Made by a program: the position numbers and the translations under genes. A stretch of DNA of 22,679 nucleotides from JACPNA01 sp964429715 (GTDB taxonomy: Archaea; Nanobdellota; Nanobdellia; Woesearchaeales; GW2011-AR9): positions 1-22,679 of the forward strand of contig CAYSCV010000011.1 of the NCBI GenBank assembly GCA_964429715.1. Direction: 5' to 3'. Positions 1 to 7,316 of the stretch are shown here, piece after piece; positions within the stretch are counted from its first letter, which is position 1; each line of letters opens with the position of its first letter. The notes beneath the pieces were generated by a model that worked only from the letters and a program-made list of their open reading frames with translations, was not told the DNA's origin and made no database searches.

Positions 1-70
1 CTCCATCAATTCTAATTAGATACCCCGCAGCTTGCTGCGATTGGGAGCTTTATTTTTTATTATTATCTCT
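1..70. other. Hairpin with T-rich tail at window edge
   Basis: CGCAG (26-30) and CTGCG (35-39) form a 5-bp stem around a CTTG tetraloop. An outer helix can pair CTCC (1-4) and CAAT (7-10) with ATTG (40-43) and GGAG (44-47), leaving a 2-nt bulge. A T-rich stretch follows at 50-75, as at archaeal transcription ends. It could be the 3' end of an upstream transcript or structured RNA cut by the window edge. No coding frame here is convincing. Confidence 0.3.
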
Positions 71-81
71 CTTTTAGCATA

Positions 82-93
82 AGTTTTAAAAAG
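82..93 (+). promoter_or_regulatory. TATA-like box of the ABC exporter operon
   Basis: An AGTTTTAAAAAG stretch lies 22-33 nt before the ATG at 115, the spacing expected for a leaderless archaeal transcript. This favours the ATG at 115 over an in-frame TTG at 97. Confidence 0.5.
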
Positions 94-114
94 ACATTGA
101 ATGAAGTTTTGTTT

Positions 115-915
115 ATGAATGCAATTATCTCTGTTACAGATTTAACTAAGAAGTTTGGTGAGTTTATAGCTGTTGACAATGTATCATTTGAGGTTGAGAA
201 AGGAGAGATTTTAGCGTTTTTAGGACCAAATGGTGCGGGTAAGTCGACAACGATTAAGATGCTGACCACGCTTTTATCTCTCACAAGCGGGGCGATTACG
301 GTTAATGGATTCAATGTGATGAGCCAGCCATATGATGTGCGTAAATCGTTTGGAATCGTTTTTCAAGATCCTAGTTTAGATGAAGAGTTAACTGCCTATG
401 AAAATATGGAATTTCATGGGGTGTTTTATGGAGTACCTTCTGAATTACGTGCATTGCGTATTAAATATTTACTTACATTAGTTGAGTTGTGGGATCGAAA
501 AGATGAACCAGTTAAAAATTATTCAGGTGGGATGAAACGCCGGCTTGAAATTGCTCGCGGTTTAATTCATCATCCGAAGATTCTATTTTTGGATGAACCG
601 ACTTTAGGACTTGATCCTCAGACACGAAATCATTTATGGGATTATATTATCCGGTTGAATAAAGAGGAACAGATGACAATATTTTTTACAACCCATTATA
701 TGGAAGAGGCAGAAAAAGTTGCGAATCGCATTGCGATTATTGATCATGGAAAGATTATTACACAGGGGACAGTTGCAGAATTGAAAAAGAAGACAAAAAC
801 AAAGTCTTTAGAAGAGGCGTTTTTGAAGTTAGTTGGGCATTCTATTCGTGATGAAAGTGCGTCGGCAATGGATCAGCTGCGCATGGGTAAAAAGATGTGG
901 GGAGGGCGACGTTAA
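115..915 (+). CDS. ABC-2 type exporter, ATP-binding subunit (DrrA-like)
   Basis: A 266-residue cytoplasmic ATPase that would power an ABC-2 exporter of the daunorubicin-resistance/multidrug type. All nucleotide-binding motifs are visible: Walker A GPNGAGKST (37-45), Q-loop Gln84, signature YSGGMKRR (136-143), Walker B ILFLDE (156-161) with catalytic Glu161, and H-loop His194. The C-terminal tail of about 60 residues is typical of DrrA proteins. The ATG at 115 is chosen over a TTG at 97 because of the TATA spacing and because homologues begin close to the first beta strand. The stop codon overlaps the permease start by one base (TAATG), so the two genes are surely co-translated. The substrate cannot be told from sequence. 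Confidence 0.92.
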   Translation: MNAIISVTDLTKKFGEFIAVDNVSFEVEKGEILAFLGPNGAGKSTTIKMLTTLLSLTSGAITVNGFNVMSQPYDVRKSFGIVFQDPSLDEELTAYENMEFHGVFYGVPSELRALRIKYLLTLVELWDRKDEPVKNYSGGMKRRLEIARGLIHHPKILFLDEPTLGLDPQTRNHLWDYIIRLNKEEQMTIFFTTHYMEEAEKVANRIAIIDHGKIITQGTVAELKKKTKTKSLEEAFLKLVGHSIRDESASAMDQLRMGKKMWGGRR

Positions 916-1661
916 TGGGCCCCATCTATATTATGTGGCTACGTCAGTTAAAACGTTATTGGCGTTCTAAATCAAGAATGGTTGGTGCTCTGGGGCAGCC
1001 AATTCTTTTTTTGTTAGCGTTAGGATTTGGATTTGGACCGATTTTTGAAAAAGCGGGCGGGGGAAATTACGTTACTTTTTTAGCTCCAGGTGTTATTGCG
1101 ATGAGTATTCTTTTTACTGCGATGTTTGGCGGGATTGAAATTATTTGGGATAGACAATTTGGTTTTTTGAAAGAGACATTAGTTGCACCTGTGTCACGAA
1201 CAGCAATTATGTTTGGGCGAACACTGGGAGGTGCGACTGTTGCATTTTTGCAAGGGATTGTTGTACTTGTTATTTGTCTGTTGATTGGTTTTCGTATTAC
1301 CTCGTGGGGTTATTTACCTTTTGCGCTTTTGTTTATGTTTTTGGTTTCGCTATTTTTTACGGCTTTGGGAACGGCAATTGCGTCAAATTTAGTTGATATG
1401 CAGGCGTTTCCTCTGATTATGAATTTTTTAGTTATGCCAATTTTCTTTTTATCTGGTGCGTTGTTTCCCCTTACGGGATTACCTAAAGCTTTGGAAATTA
1501 TTACACGATTTAATCCGTTGGCGTATGGTGTTGATGGATTACGTGGAGCTTTTGGCGGTGCTATGGTGTTTGGGTTTGGCGAAGATTTTTTGGTGTTGAT
1601 TGTAGTTACGGTTATCATCATGTTAATTGGTGGATGGATGTTTACGAAGATTGAGGCGTGA
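915..1661 (+). CDS. ABC-2 type exporter, permease subunit (DrrB-like)
   Basis: A 248-residue integral membrane protein partnering the ATPase just upstream. About six hydrophobic segments are visible: residues near 29-43, 60-78, 103-125, 135-160, 165-190 and 218-240. The family's 'FNPLAYGVDGLRG' segment precedes the last helix. A charged N-terminal coupling region (MWLRQLKRYWRSKSR) is typical of ABC-2 permeases. The start is the ATG overlapping the upstream stop (TAATG); an upstream in-frame GTG at 897 would only extend into the ATPase gene. It probably exports a lipid, drug-like molecule or peptide, but nothing in the sequence decides which. Confidence 0.9.
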   Translation: MGPIYIMWLRQLKRYWRSKSRMVGALGQPILFLLALGFGFGPIFEKAGGGNYVTFLAPGVIAMSILFTAMFGGIEIIWDRQFGFLKETLVAPVSRTAIMFGRTLGGATVAFLQGIVVLVICLLIGFRITSWGYLPFALLFMFLVSLFFTALGTAIASNLVDMQAFPLIMNFLVMPIFFLSGALFPLTGLPKALEIITRFNPLAYGVDGLRGAFGGAMVFGFGEDFLVLIVVTVIIMLIGGWMFTKIEA

Positions 1662-1739
1662 TTTGTTATTTACTTATTCTTGATATAGTTATATTCTAAT
1701 TTTAGTAAAAGTGTATCACGGTTCTGGGAAGTATTTATC

Positions 1740-2471
1740 TTAAATATTACTCCATAGATAGTTAAAATATTTTTTATAATTCTCTGCTAATTGCTTGTGT
1801 TTTATTACAAATGCTATGGGTTTTTCTAACCAGAGGACATTGGCAATCTTGTCTCCATAGATATAGATGACGTTTGGGCCGCTGAGTATTTTTGGAAGTA
1901 CTTTATACTCATAATATTTTGATTTTGTAATGGGCTTGTCTTTTGCTTCGTATATCAATAATAGTTTCCATCTGCTCTTTCTTTTTTCTCGTTCTTTGTT
2001 GTATTGAGGCCAGAAATACGGCAAACGGTCTTCCACTGAACCTGTTGCACCGATAAATAATATCTCTTTGTAATTCAAGCATTCTTTGAGTATCGTTTTG
2101 ATGCCTTCTGTGCCACGATAGATTTCGGATTTGATTTCAGTGTTTTGTTGATTAAATGTGGCGGTTAATTCGGGGAGTGAGAGGGCTAATTCTTTTTTTT
2201 TAATGTCTATTTTGGCTTTTTCTTCATCTAAATATCGTATGAGATTTTGGGGATTTTTTGCTTGAAATATTTTAGTGTTGGATTCAATAACATAGGTTAC
2301 TAAACCTTTATCTATAAGCTTATTGAGAGCGTCGTATAAATTTTTGCGATACATTGAGGTTTGTTCAATTATTTTTCCTGCAGAGGTTGAGCCAATGGAG
2401 AGTAGAGCAAGGTAGACTTTGATTTCACTTTCGGTTAGGCCAATTTCTTTGAGGATTGATTTATTTATCAT
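1740..2471 (-). CDS. TrmB-family transcriptional regulator
   Basis: A 243-residue DNA-binding regulator. Residues 10-70 form the winged helix-turn-helix of TrmB proteins (LTESEIKVYLALLSIG, then a recognition helix around RKNLYDALNKL). A charged helical linker follows (about 75-110, KAKIDIKKKEL), as in the TrmB dimerisation coiled coil. The C-terminal part (115-243) contains 'IYRGTEGIKTIL' and 'ILFIGATG', seen in the effector or PLD-like half of the family. No long sugar-binding domain like that of Thermococcus TrmB is present, so the ligand is unknown. It diverges from the heme-oxygenase-like gene and converges with the exporter operon, either of which it may control. A TATA-like box sits 25-33 nt upstream. 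Confidence 0.82.
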   Translation of the reverse strand: MINKSILKEIGLTESEIKVYLALLSIGSTSAGKIIEQTSMYRKNLYDALNKLIDKGLVTYVIESNTKIFQAKNPQNLIRYLDEEKAKIDIKKKELALSLPELTATFNQQNTEIKSEIYRGTEGIKTILKECLNYKEILFIGATGSVEDRLPYFWPQYNKEREKRKSRWKLLLIYEAKDKPITKSKYYEYKVLPKILSGPNVIYIYGDKIANVLWLEKPIAFVIKHKQLAENYKKYFNYLWSNI

Positions 2472-2495
2472 GTTTGTAGAAGAAAGAACGCTTAT

Positions 2496-2504
2496 TTTTA
2501 AATT
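2496..2504 (-). promoter_or_regulatory. TATA-like box of the TrmB-like gene
   Basis: The AT-rich TTTTAAATT core lies 25-33 nt before the minus-strand ATG at 2471, consistent with a leaderless transcript. Confidence 0.45.
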
Positions 2505-2509
2505 TTGTG

Positions 2510-2524
2510 GTAGTCATTTACTAC
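2510..2524. promoter_or_regulatory. Inverted repeat in divergent promoter, candidate regulator site
   Basis: GTAGT (2510-2514) and ACTAC (2520-2524) are perfect inverted arms around CATTT. The site lies between the two divergent TATA-like boxes, where a bound dimer could block both promoters. The neighbouring TrmB-like regulator is the natural candidate ligand; this is inference. Confidence 0.4.
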
Positions 2525-2530
2525 TCCAAA

Positions 2531-2538
2531 GATATATT
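2531..2538 (+). promoter_or_regulatory. TATA-like box of the heme-oxygenase-like gene
   Basis: GATATATT lies 25-32 nt before the ATG at 2563 and suggests a leaderless mRNA. Confidence 0.45.
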
Positions 2539-2562
2539 ATGTTTTTTATTATTCTTTGAAGA

Positions 2563-3273
2563 ATGACTCCCATTGTCACTTACATTCAAAAGCTTGGCGT
2601 ACTTGAAAATGAGTTAGTTTCTACTTTTAGAAAAGATACGGTGTTGTCTTCTTTAGATATGCTTACTGTTCAACATTTTACAGATATTTTGCTGCAACGC
2701 CGCTTATTGGTTTTGGAGAGTTTTGAGAGAATGTATAATCATGCGATTTGCGCTTTTTCTGATGATAACTTGAAAGTTATTTGTAGAAAAATTGTGCTGG
2801 ATGAATATCCTTTGGATGCTCCTACTCATCGTGAAGATGCAGTCTATGATTTAGAGCGTTGCGGATTGGATCGAGCAACTATTCTTAGTTCTTCTCTTAC
2901 TGCGGTTACGAGTAGGGCGGTTGAGAAGGTGATTGATCTTGTTCGTTACAATCATTATACGCAGCATTTTGATATCGCTGCGATGTCGGCGCTGCGAATG
3001 TATGAGACGTTCGCAGGAGAAGAAGCGGAATTGTTGTTTTCAGCGTTACAGATAAAGTATGGTCTCTTGAAAGAAGAATCTCATTATTTTTGGCCTCATG
3101 TATTACATGATAAAAAGAGAGTTTCTTTAGGGGAACAAGGAGATACGCATGCGGATTCTTTTGGTTTGATGTTTGTGTCACTCATTGATACAGCTGAAAA
3201 GTTCTCTGTTGCGCAAGATGCGTTTTGTTCAATGGCTATGGTTCGTCAAGAATTTTATGGGCAGTTTTCTTGA
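2563..3273 (+). CDS. Heme-oxygenase-like fold protein, probable diiron oxidase/oxygenase (HDO-like)
   Basis: A 236-residue, all-helical cytoplasmic protein with the residue pattern of the TenA/PqqC/CADD and HDO (SznF, UndA) superfamily. Candidate metal ligands are Glu52 or Glu55 in the first core helix, Asp80-Glu81 plus His89 (LDEYPLDAPTHRE), Glu148 (MYETFAGEE), His179 and Asp183 (HVLHD, the H-x3-D pattern) and His196 (GDTHADSF). The spacing of Glu148 to His179 to Asp183 agrees with my recollection of the diiron site in SznF-like proteins. Between Asp183 and His196 there are about ten residues more than the usual D-x2-H. The gene has its own promoter and diverges from a TrmB-like regulator. 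The substrate is unknown, and a non-metal TenA-like role cannot be excluded. Confidence 0.62.
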   Translation: MTPIVTYIQKLGVLENELVSTFRKDTVLSSLDMLTVQHFTDILLQRRLLVLESFERMYNHAICAFSDDNLKVICRKIVLDEYPLDAPTHREDAVYDLERCGLDRATILSSSLTAVTSRAVEKVIDLVRYNHYTQHFDIAAMSALRMYETFAGEEAELLFSALQIKYGLLKEESHYFWPHVLHDKKRVSLGEQGDTHADSFGLMFVSLIDTAEKFSVAQDAFCSMAMVRQEFYGQFS

Positions 3274-3300
3274 ACCGGTTTCTTTTTTCTTCACATACTT

Positions 3301-3308
3301 TTTTAAAT
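3301..3308 (+). promoter_or_regulatory. TATA-like box of taw1
   Basis: TTTTAAAT lies 23-30 nt before the ATG at 3331 and implies a leaderless transcript. A pyrimidine-rich stretch (3281-3292) just upstream may end the preceding transcript. Confidence 0.5.
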
Positions 3309-3330
3309 CAATCATTGGTTTTGAGTATAT

Positions 3331-4545
3331 ATGTTAACACCTGACGCTCGAGTGGAATTAGAGAAGCAGCATTATCGAATTATTGGTAGTCATAGCGCGG
3401 TTAAGACGTGCGGCTGGACGAAGAATATGATTAATGGGGAGGGTGGGTGTTATAAGCTGAAGTTCTATGGGATTATGAGCAATCAGTGTATGCAGATGAC
3501 GACGTCGATTAGTTGTGCGAATAGATGTACATTTTGTTGGCGGGGGTATAAAGCGCCAGTAGCGAAAGAATGGAAGTGGGAAGTTGATGATCCAGTGATG
3601 ATTTTAAATGAGAGTGTGAAGGCACATCATAAATTATTGATTGGGTTTGGGGGTTCAGATAAAGCAATTAAAAAATCATATGAGAATTCTAAAGAAGTGA
3701 AGCATGTGGCGTTGTCTTTAACGGGTGAGCCGATTACGTATCCGAAGATGAATGAGTTGATTGATGGGTTTCATGCGAAAGGGATTTCGACGTTTTTAGT
3801 TACGAATTCACAGTATCCAGAACATATCAAGAATTTAAAACCAATTACGCAGTTGTATTGCAGTGTGGATGCGCCGACAAAAGAGTTGTTGAAGGAAGTG
3901 GATAAGCCGTTGTTTTTGGATTATTGGGAGCGGATGATTCAATCTTTGAAGTATTTATCTGAGAAGAAGCAGCGAACGTGTGTGCGGTTAACGTTGATTA
4001 AAGGAATAAATGATGTGGATATAGAGAAGTATGCGGAGCTGATTCAATTAGGAGGGTCAGATTTTATTGAGGTGAAAGCGTATATGCATGTGGGGCCGTC
4101 GCAGGAGCGGTTGAGTAAAACGAATATGCCGATGCATGAGGAAGTGGTTGCGTTTTCGAAACGATTACTTACGTGTTTGTTGGGGTATTCGATTGTGTCG
4201 GAGCATATTCCATCGCGAGTTGTGATGTTTGCGTTACAGAAATATAAAAAAGAGGATGGATGGTATACATGGATTGATTTTCCTAAGTTTGCGGAGTTGG
4301 CTTTAAGTGGTAGGGAGTTTACCTCAGAAGAATATTTGAAGAAGACACCGCAGACGGGGTTGTCGGGCAAAGGGTCGATTGAACGAGCACAAGAGTTTGA
4401 GGAGAAGCTGCGCAAAGCGGGGAAGTTGAAAGTGCGCACGCCAAAAGTTGAAGAGGTGGGTGGTTCTGTTACGGAAAACGCAAATTCTGTATTTGTGGAT
4501 GAGAAGACGGATGAAATGAGTTTTTATGAAAGGGATGTCACTTAG
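3331..4545 (+). CDS. taw1: 4-demethylwyosine synthase (TYW1/Taw1), radical SAM
   Basis: A 404-residue radical-SAM enzyme that condenses pyruvate-derived carbons onto m1G37 of tRNA-Phe to form the tricyclic imG-14 base, the committed step of wyosine synthesis. The radical-SAM triad is Cys62, Cys66 and Cys69 (SCANRCTFCWRG). Three upstream cysteines, Cys27, Cys40 and Cys53, match the set that binds the second 4Fe-4S cluster in archaeal TYW1. 'SLTGEPITYPKM' (the GE motif), 'LVTNSQYPEH' and 'YCSVDAPTKEL' are also family hallmarks. There is no flavodoxin domain, as expected for the archaeal form. The last 60 residues are charged, low in complexity and probably disordered. The gene is a single unit between the HDO-like gene and the HEPN/MNT pair. 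Confidence 0.95.
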   Translation: MLTPDARVELEKQHYRIIGSHSAVKTCGWTKNMINGEGGCYKLKFYGIMSNQCMQMTTSISCANRCTFCWRGYKAPVAKEWKWEVDDPVMILNESVKAHHKLLIGFGGSDKAIKKSYENSKEVKHVALSLTGEPITYPKMNELIDGFHAKGISTFLVTNSQYPEHIKNLKPITQLYCSVDAPTKELLKEVDKPLFLDYWERMIQSLKYLSEKKQRTCVRLTLIKGINDVDIEKYAELIQLGGSDFIEVKAYMHVGPSQERLSKTNMPMHEEVVAFSKRLLTCLLGYSIVSEHIPSRVVMFALQKYKKEDGWYTWIDFPKFAELALSGREFTSEEYLKKTPQTGLSGKGSIERAQEFEEKLRKAGKLKVRTPKVEEVGGSVTENANSVFVDEKTDEMSFYERDVT

Positions 4546-4563
4546 ATGGGTGCATTTAACGTT

Positions 4564-5121
4564 TTACCATTCTTCTTTGCGTTGTAGCGGAAGAAGTTCG
4601 TATTCGTGGGATTCGTAATAGATGTTCCAATTTTTGAGAAATTCCATCATGCGGTTTTTGAGGGTGAGGGGAATGAGAACAACGGAACGGGTGAGGAATG
4701 TCCCTTCTGTTTTCAGAATCATTTTTATGCCGCGTTCAAATTGAACTTTCTGTACGGCAGTTAGTTTTTGTAAAGAATATTTGTAGAGTACTTGGGGTTG
4801 GAGATGGTAGAGTTCATGGAGATATTTGCTTTTCTTGATGCTGAAACCTTCTTTGATGAGGGTAAGCCAGAGCGGGGTATGGATGGATTCAAGTGTCATT
4901 GTTTGAATGTCGGTTTCTTTTTTGATGATCTCTTTGATTTTCTTTTTAATGGCAAGGAGATTGGTGGTGTCTTTGAGCAGGAGAGCAATATCTATGTCAT
5001 GAGGTGAGCCGCCTTTGACTACGGAACCAAAGAGGATGATGTCGAGCAGTTGCTCATTGAGTAATTTTTTTAATTCTTTCTGGTAGGGAAAGAGTGGTGT
5101 AAATAATTTTTTTGATTCCAT
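4564..5121 (-). CDS. MNT-type nucleotidyltransferase domain protein
   Basis: A 185-residue protein with a DNA polymerase beta-like minimal nucleotidyltransferase fold in its first 110 residues. The core motif is GSVVKGGSPHDIDIALLL: the GS pair followed by an Asp-x-Asp metal-binding pair. In HEPN-MNT modules such as MntA-HepT the MNT protein can act as an antitoxin that adenylylates its partner. The C-terminal 75 residues are not recognised. The gene overlaps the upstream HEPN gene by 68 nt, so the start may be further in, but later in-frame Mets lie beyond the GS motif and would destroy the fold. It is the downstream member of a two-gene operon. Confidence 0.75.
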   Translation of the reverse strand: MESKKLFTPLFPYQKELKKLLNEQLLDIILFGSVVKGGSPHDIDIALLLKDTTNLLAIKKKIKEIIKKETDIQTMTLESIHTPLWLTLIKEGFSIKKSKYLHELYHLQPQVLYKYSLQKLTAVQKVQFERGIKMILKTEGTFLTRSVVLIPLTLKNRMMEFLKNWNIYYESHEYELLPLQRKEEW

Positions 5122-5410
5122 GATTCATTTCCTCGCATGTTTCTTTTTGAATGGGTTTGTTATAGGCATCAGTGTAGTGGCTGAAGAGCTTGTCAATGAT
5201 GGGGTAGATGTCGGAGAAGTATTGTTCGAGAATACGGAAGCGTTCGGTATGATTTTTGGGAAGTTTTTTAAGTTTTTGGTAGATGATTAGGTCGCATAGG
5301 GCGAATAGAGATTTTGAGAGAAGAATAAGTGTATTTTTGTATCGTTGTTTTTCAAGTTGTTCTAATGCGCCGACATATTCTTCCAGAAATGTTTCTTCAA
5401 GTTCTTTCAT
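5054..5410 (-). CDS. HEPN-domain protein (partner of MNT)
   Basis: A 118-residue helical protein resembling archaeal HEPN proteins: a helix with 'YKNTLILLSKSLFALCDLI', then 'KLPKNHTERFRILEQYF', 'IIDKLFSHYTDAYN' and a final charged helix. The R-x4-6-H motif that gives HEPN toxins RNase activity is not visible: His54 comes before Arg57 and Arg59, and no Arg stands 5-7 residues before His78 or His97. It may therefore be a non-catalytic or divergent HEPN. It precedes and overlaps the MNT gene, the usual organisation of HEPN-MNT pairs, and has its own TATA-like box (5433-5440). A toxin role is a guess from context. Confidence 0.68.
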   Translation of the reverse strand: MKELEETFLEEYVGALEQLEKQRYKNTLILLSKSLFALCDLIIYQKLKKLPKNHTERFRILEQYFSDIYPIIDKLFSHYTDAYNKPIQKETCEEMNHGIKKIIYTTLSLPERIKKITQ

Positions 5411-5432
5411 ATTATACTCTAATTGGTTATTC

Positions 5433-5440
5433 TATATAAA
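5433..5440 (-). promoter_or_regulatory. TATA-like box of the HEPN-MNT operon
   Basis: TATATAAA on the plus strand (TTTATATA on the coding strand) lies 23-30 nt before the minus-strand ATG at 5410. An 11-base direct repeat, ATTGGTTATTC, occurs at 5422-5432 beside it and again at 5468-5478. Apart from this the 5411-5639 interval shows only AT-rich DNA and the prs promoter. Confidence 0.45.
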
Positions 5441-5603
5441 TGTTTTTACTTAATTTTTAAGTTTATTATTGGTTATTCAGTTAATAGAAAACAGTTTGTT
5501 TTTTGTGATAATTAAAGTTGATTTATGGCTATTTTGTTAATTAAAAACAATCTGGCAGTTGTACTTTTGGTATTCTAATCTCTAGTTTCAATTAGATAAA
5601 TAG

Positions 5604-5611
5604 TTATAAAT
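5604..5611 (+). promoter_or_regulatory. TATA-like box of the PRPP synthetase gene
   Basis: TTATAAAT lies 29-36 nt before the ATG at 5640 and 20-27 nt before an in-frame TTG at 5631. A purine-rich GGGAAGG (5623-5629) sits between box and start. Confidence 0.45.
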
Positions 5612-5639
5612 CTGTTTTGAAAGGGAAGGCTTGATAATT

Positions 5640-6851
5640 ATGTCTTTTACTGCATTAGAACAATTGGATCGATATCTTAAGTTTGGTTCTTTACGTAAAG
5701 TAGTGTTATTAAATAATAAAGCATATGATTCTTCTGTGGGTGCATTAGAGGGAAAAATTCAGGAACGAGTTGATAAAGAATTTTCTGATCCAACTGATGA
5801 AGAGAGAGAAATTATTGAGGGGATGAAGTTGTCAAATTTACGATTTGTTGATCGGGTTAGTAAGCAGCAAAATGATAGAGAGGTTTTTGTTCAAGTTAAA
5901 GAAAATGTGAGAGAAAAAGATGTGCATTATTTTCATAAGTTTTCTGATCCTAATATTAGTAAAGAAGAATTAACAGAATTTGGTGATGCATTAAAACGAG
6001 CAGGGGTTGGTTCAGTCACATTATATTTACCTTTTATTCCTTATCAACGTCAGGATAAAAAAGATGATGGCCGTGTGGCGATTTCGGCGCGTAAGTTTTA
6101 TGATGATTTGGAATCGGCTTTTGGCTATAGGTTGAAGCGGATTGTGACGTTTGATTTGCATGCAAAGCAGGAGCAGGGGTATTTTGATGGGCCGCTTGAT
6201 GAGTTAAGCGCAATTCCTGATTTTGCGGCGTATTATCGTAATTTATTTAAAGATTCGTTTAATTCTGGTCGGCCAGATGTGCTTGTGATTTCACCTGATC
6301 CTGGAGGAGCTAAACGGGCGAGAAAGTTGGCTCAGGCGTTAGGTACGCAATATGTTACGTTAGATAAAATTCGTACTGGCCACGGGGAGGCGGAACATCG
6401 TTTTTATTTACCATCAGATGTGAAAGGGAAAAAAGTGATTGTGATTGATGATATTGTTGATTCGGGTGGTACGGCAGTGGGGGAGTATGAAAATAATAAG
6501 ATTGGGCCTTTGCAATATTTACGTGATGAACGTGGAGCGGAGGTTTATTTTTGTGTGACTCATGCGTTATTGAGTGCTAAAAAAGGAATTTTGGCAGAAG
6601 ATCGGATGAGGAGAGCGGGGATTCCAATGTTGGTTGCAGATACTTTGCCTGAGCGTTATGAGGGGTATTATAAAGAGAATAGTGATTGGATGAGTGTGAT
6701 TTCGTTGAATTATGTACTCTCAAAAGCTTTCTACTGCAATCAAGTGGGTGCGTCGATTTCTGATTTTTTGAAGAAGCGTGATGACCGTTTATCAGGTAGA
6801 TTGGATTTTGTGGTACGAAAAGATCAAAATGGAGTAATAGATGTTGAATGA
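5640..6851 (+). CDS. prs: Ribose-phosphate pyrophosphokinase (PRPP synthetase)
   Basis: Makes phosphoribosyl pyrophosphate from ribose 5-phosphate and ATP, feeding nucleotide, histidine and tryptophan synthesis or salvage. Visible motifs are the ATP-binding PYQRQDKK (134-141), FDLHAKQEQGYFD (171-183) with the catalytic-region histidine, SPDPGGAKRA (218-227), and the PRPP loop VIDDIVDSGGTA (268-279). At 403 residues it is about 100 longer than typical enzymes. The extra length is mainly a charged insertion near residues 35-95 in the N-terminal half and an extended C-terminus after residue 345. The ATG at 5640 is preferred over the TTG at 5631. It is a single-gene unit. Confidence 0.88.
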   Translation: MSFTALEQLDRYLKFGSLRKVVLLNNKAYDSSVGALEGKIQERVDKEFSDPTDEEREIIEGMKLSNLRFVDRVSKQQNDREVFVQVKENVREKDVHYFHKFSDPNISKEELTEFGDALKRAGVGSVTLYLPFIPYQRQDKKDDGRVAISARKFYDDLESAFGYRLKRIVTFDLHAKQEQGYFDGPLDELSAIPDFAAYYRNLFKDSFNSGRPDVLVISPDPGGAKRARKLAQALGTQYVTLDKIRTGHGEAEHRFYLPSDVKGKKVIVIDDIVDSGGTAVGEYENNKIGPLQYLRDERGAEVYFCVTHALLSAKKGILAEDRMRRAGIPMLVADTLPERYEGYYKENSDWMSVISLNYVLSKAFYCNQVGASISDFLKKRDDRLSGRLDFVVRKDQNGVIDVE

Positions 6852-6879
6852 GTGAAGAGTTATTTCTTTGCCATAAACC

Positions 6880-6887
6880 TTATAAAA
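6880..6887 (+). promoter_or_regulatory. TATA-like box of the pfdA-ftsY operon
   Basis: TTATAAAA lies 22-29 nt before the ATG at 6909, fitting a leaderless operon mRNA. Confidence 0.5.
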
Positions 6888-6908
6888 TAAAGTGTTCTTT
6901 AGGCGAAT

Positions 6909-7316
6909 ATGAGCAGAGATGTCGAGATCCAGGAGAAAGTCGAGTATTTCCAGATGATGCAGCAGCAGTTAGAGCAGTTGACACAGCATGTGGAGATGCT
7001 GCAGCAGCATATGGTAGAATTAGATGATTCGCGAGGGGCGATTACGGATTTGCAAACTGTGGATTTGCAAAGTGAGTTGTTAGCACCGATTGCGAATGGG
7101 ATTTTTGTGAAAGGAACGCTGATGGATAGGGAGAAGTTATTAGTTAATGTGGGTTCGGGGGCGGTGGTTGAGAAGTCTGTTGCAGAGGTGATTACATTAT
7201 TAGATACACAGAAGCGGGATTTACAGTTACGAATTGGAGAAGCGCAAGAAGTGGTTACGCAGTTATCAGCGCAGTCAATGAAATTGTATGGGGAAGTGGA
7301 ACAATATGTTCGGTAA
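6909..7316 (+). CDS. pfdA: Prefoldin alpha subunit
   Basis: A 135-residue subunit of the hexameric prefoldin chaperone, which holds unfolded proteins for the thermosome. It shows the expected layout: an N-terminal coiled-coil helix rich in Gln, Leu and Glu (about 5-42), a central beta region (LLAPIANGIFVKGTL and KLLVNVGSGAVVEKS, about 58-92), and a C-terminal coiled-coil helix (about 93-134). The length is normal. Its last codons overlap the ftsY start by 11 nt. The pfdA-ftsY order is common in archaea and links co-translational folding with SRP-dependent targeting. Confidence 0.92.
   Translation: MSRDVEIQEKVEYFQMMQQQLEQLTQHVEMLQQHMVELDDSRGAITDLQTVDLQSELLAPIANGIFVKGTLMDREKLLVNVGSGAVVEKSVAEVITLLDTQKRDLQLRIGEAQEVVTQLSAQSMKLYGEVEQYVR

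Noticed and set aside
63..314. 83-codon minus-strand frame
   Set aside because: It is the antisense of the ABC ATPase, whose motifs are unambiguous.
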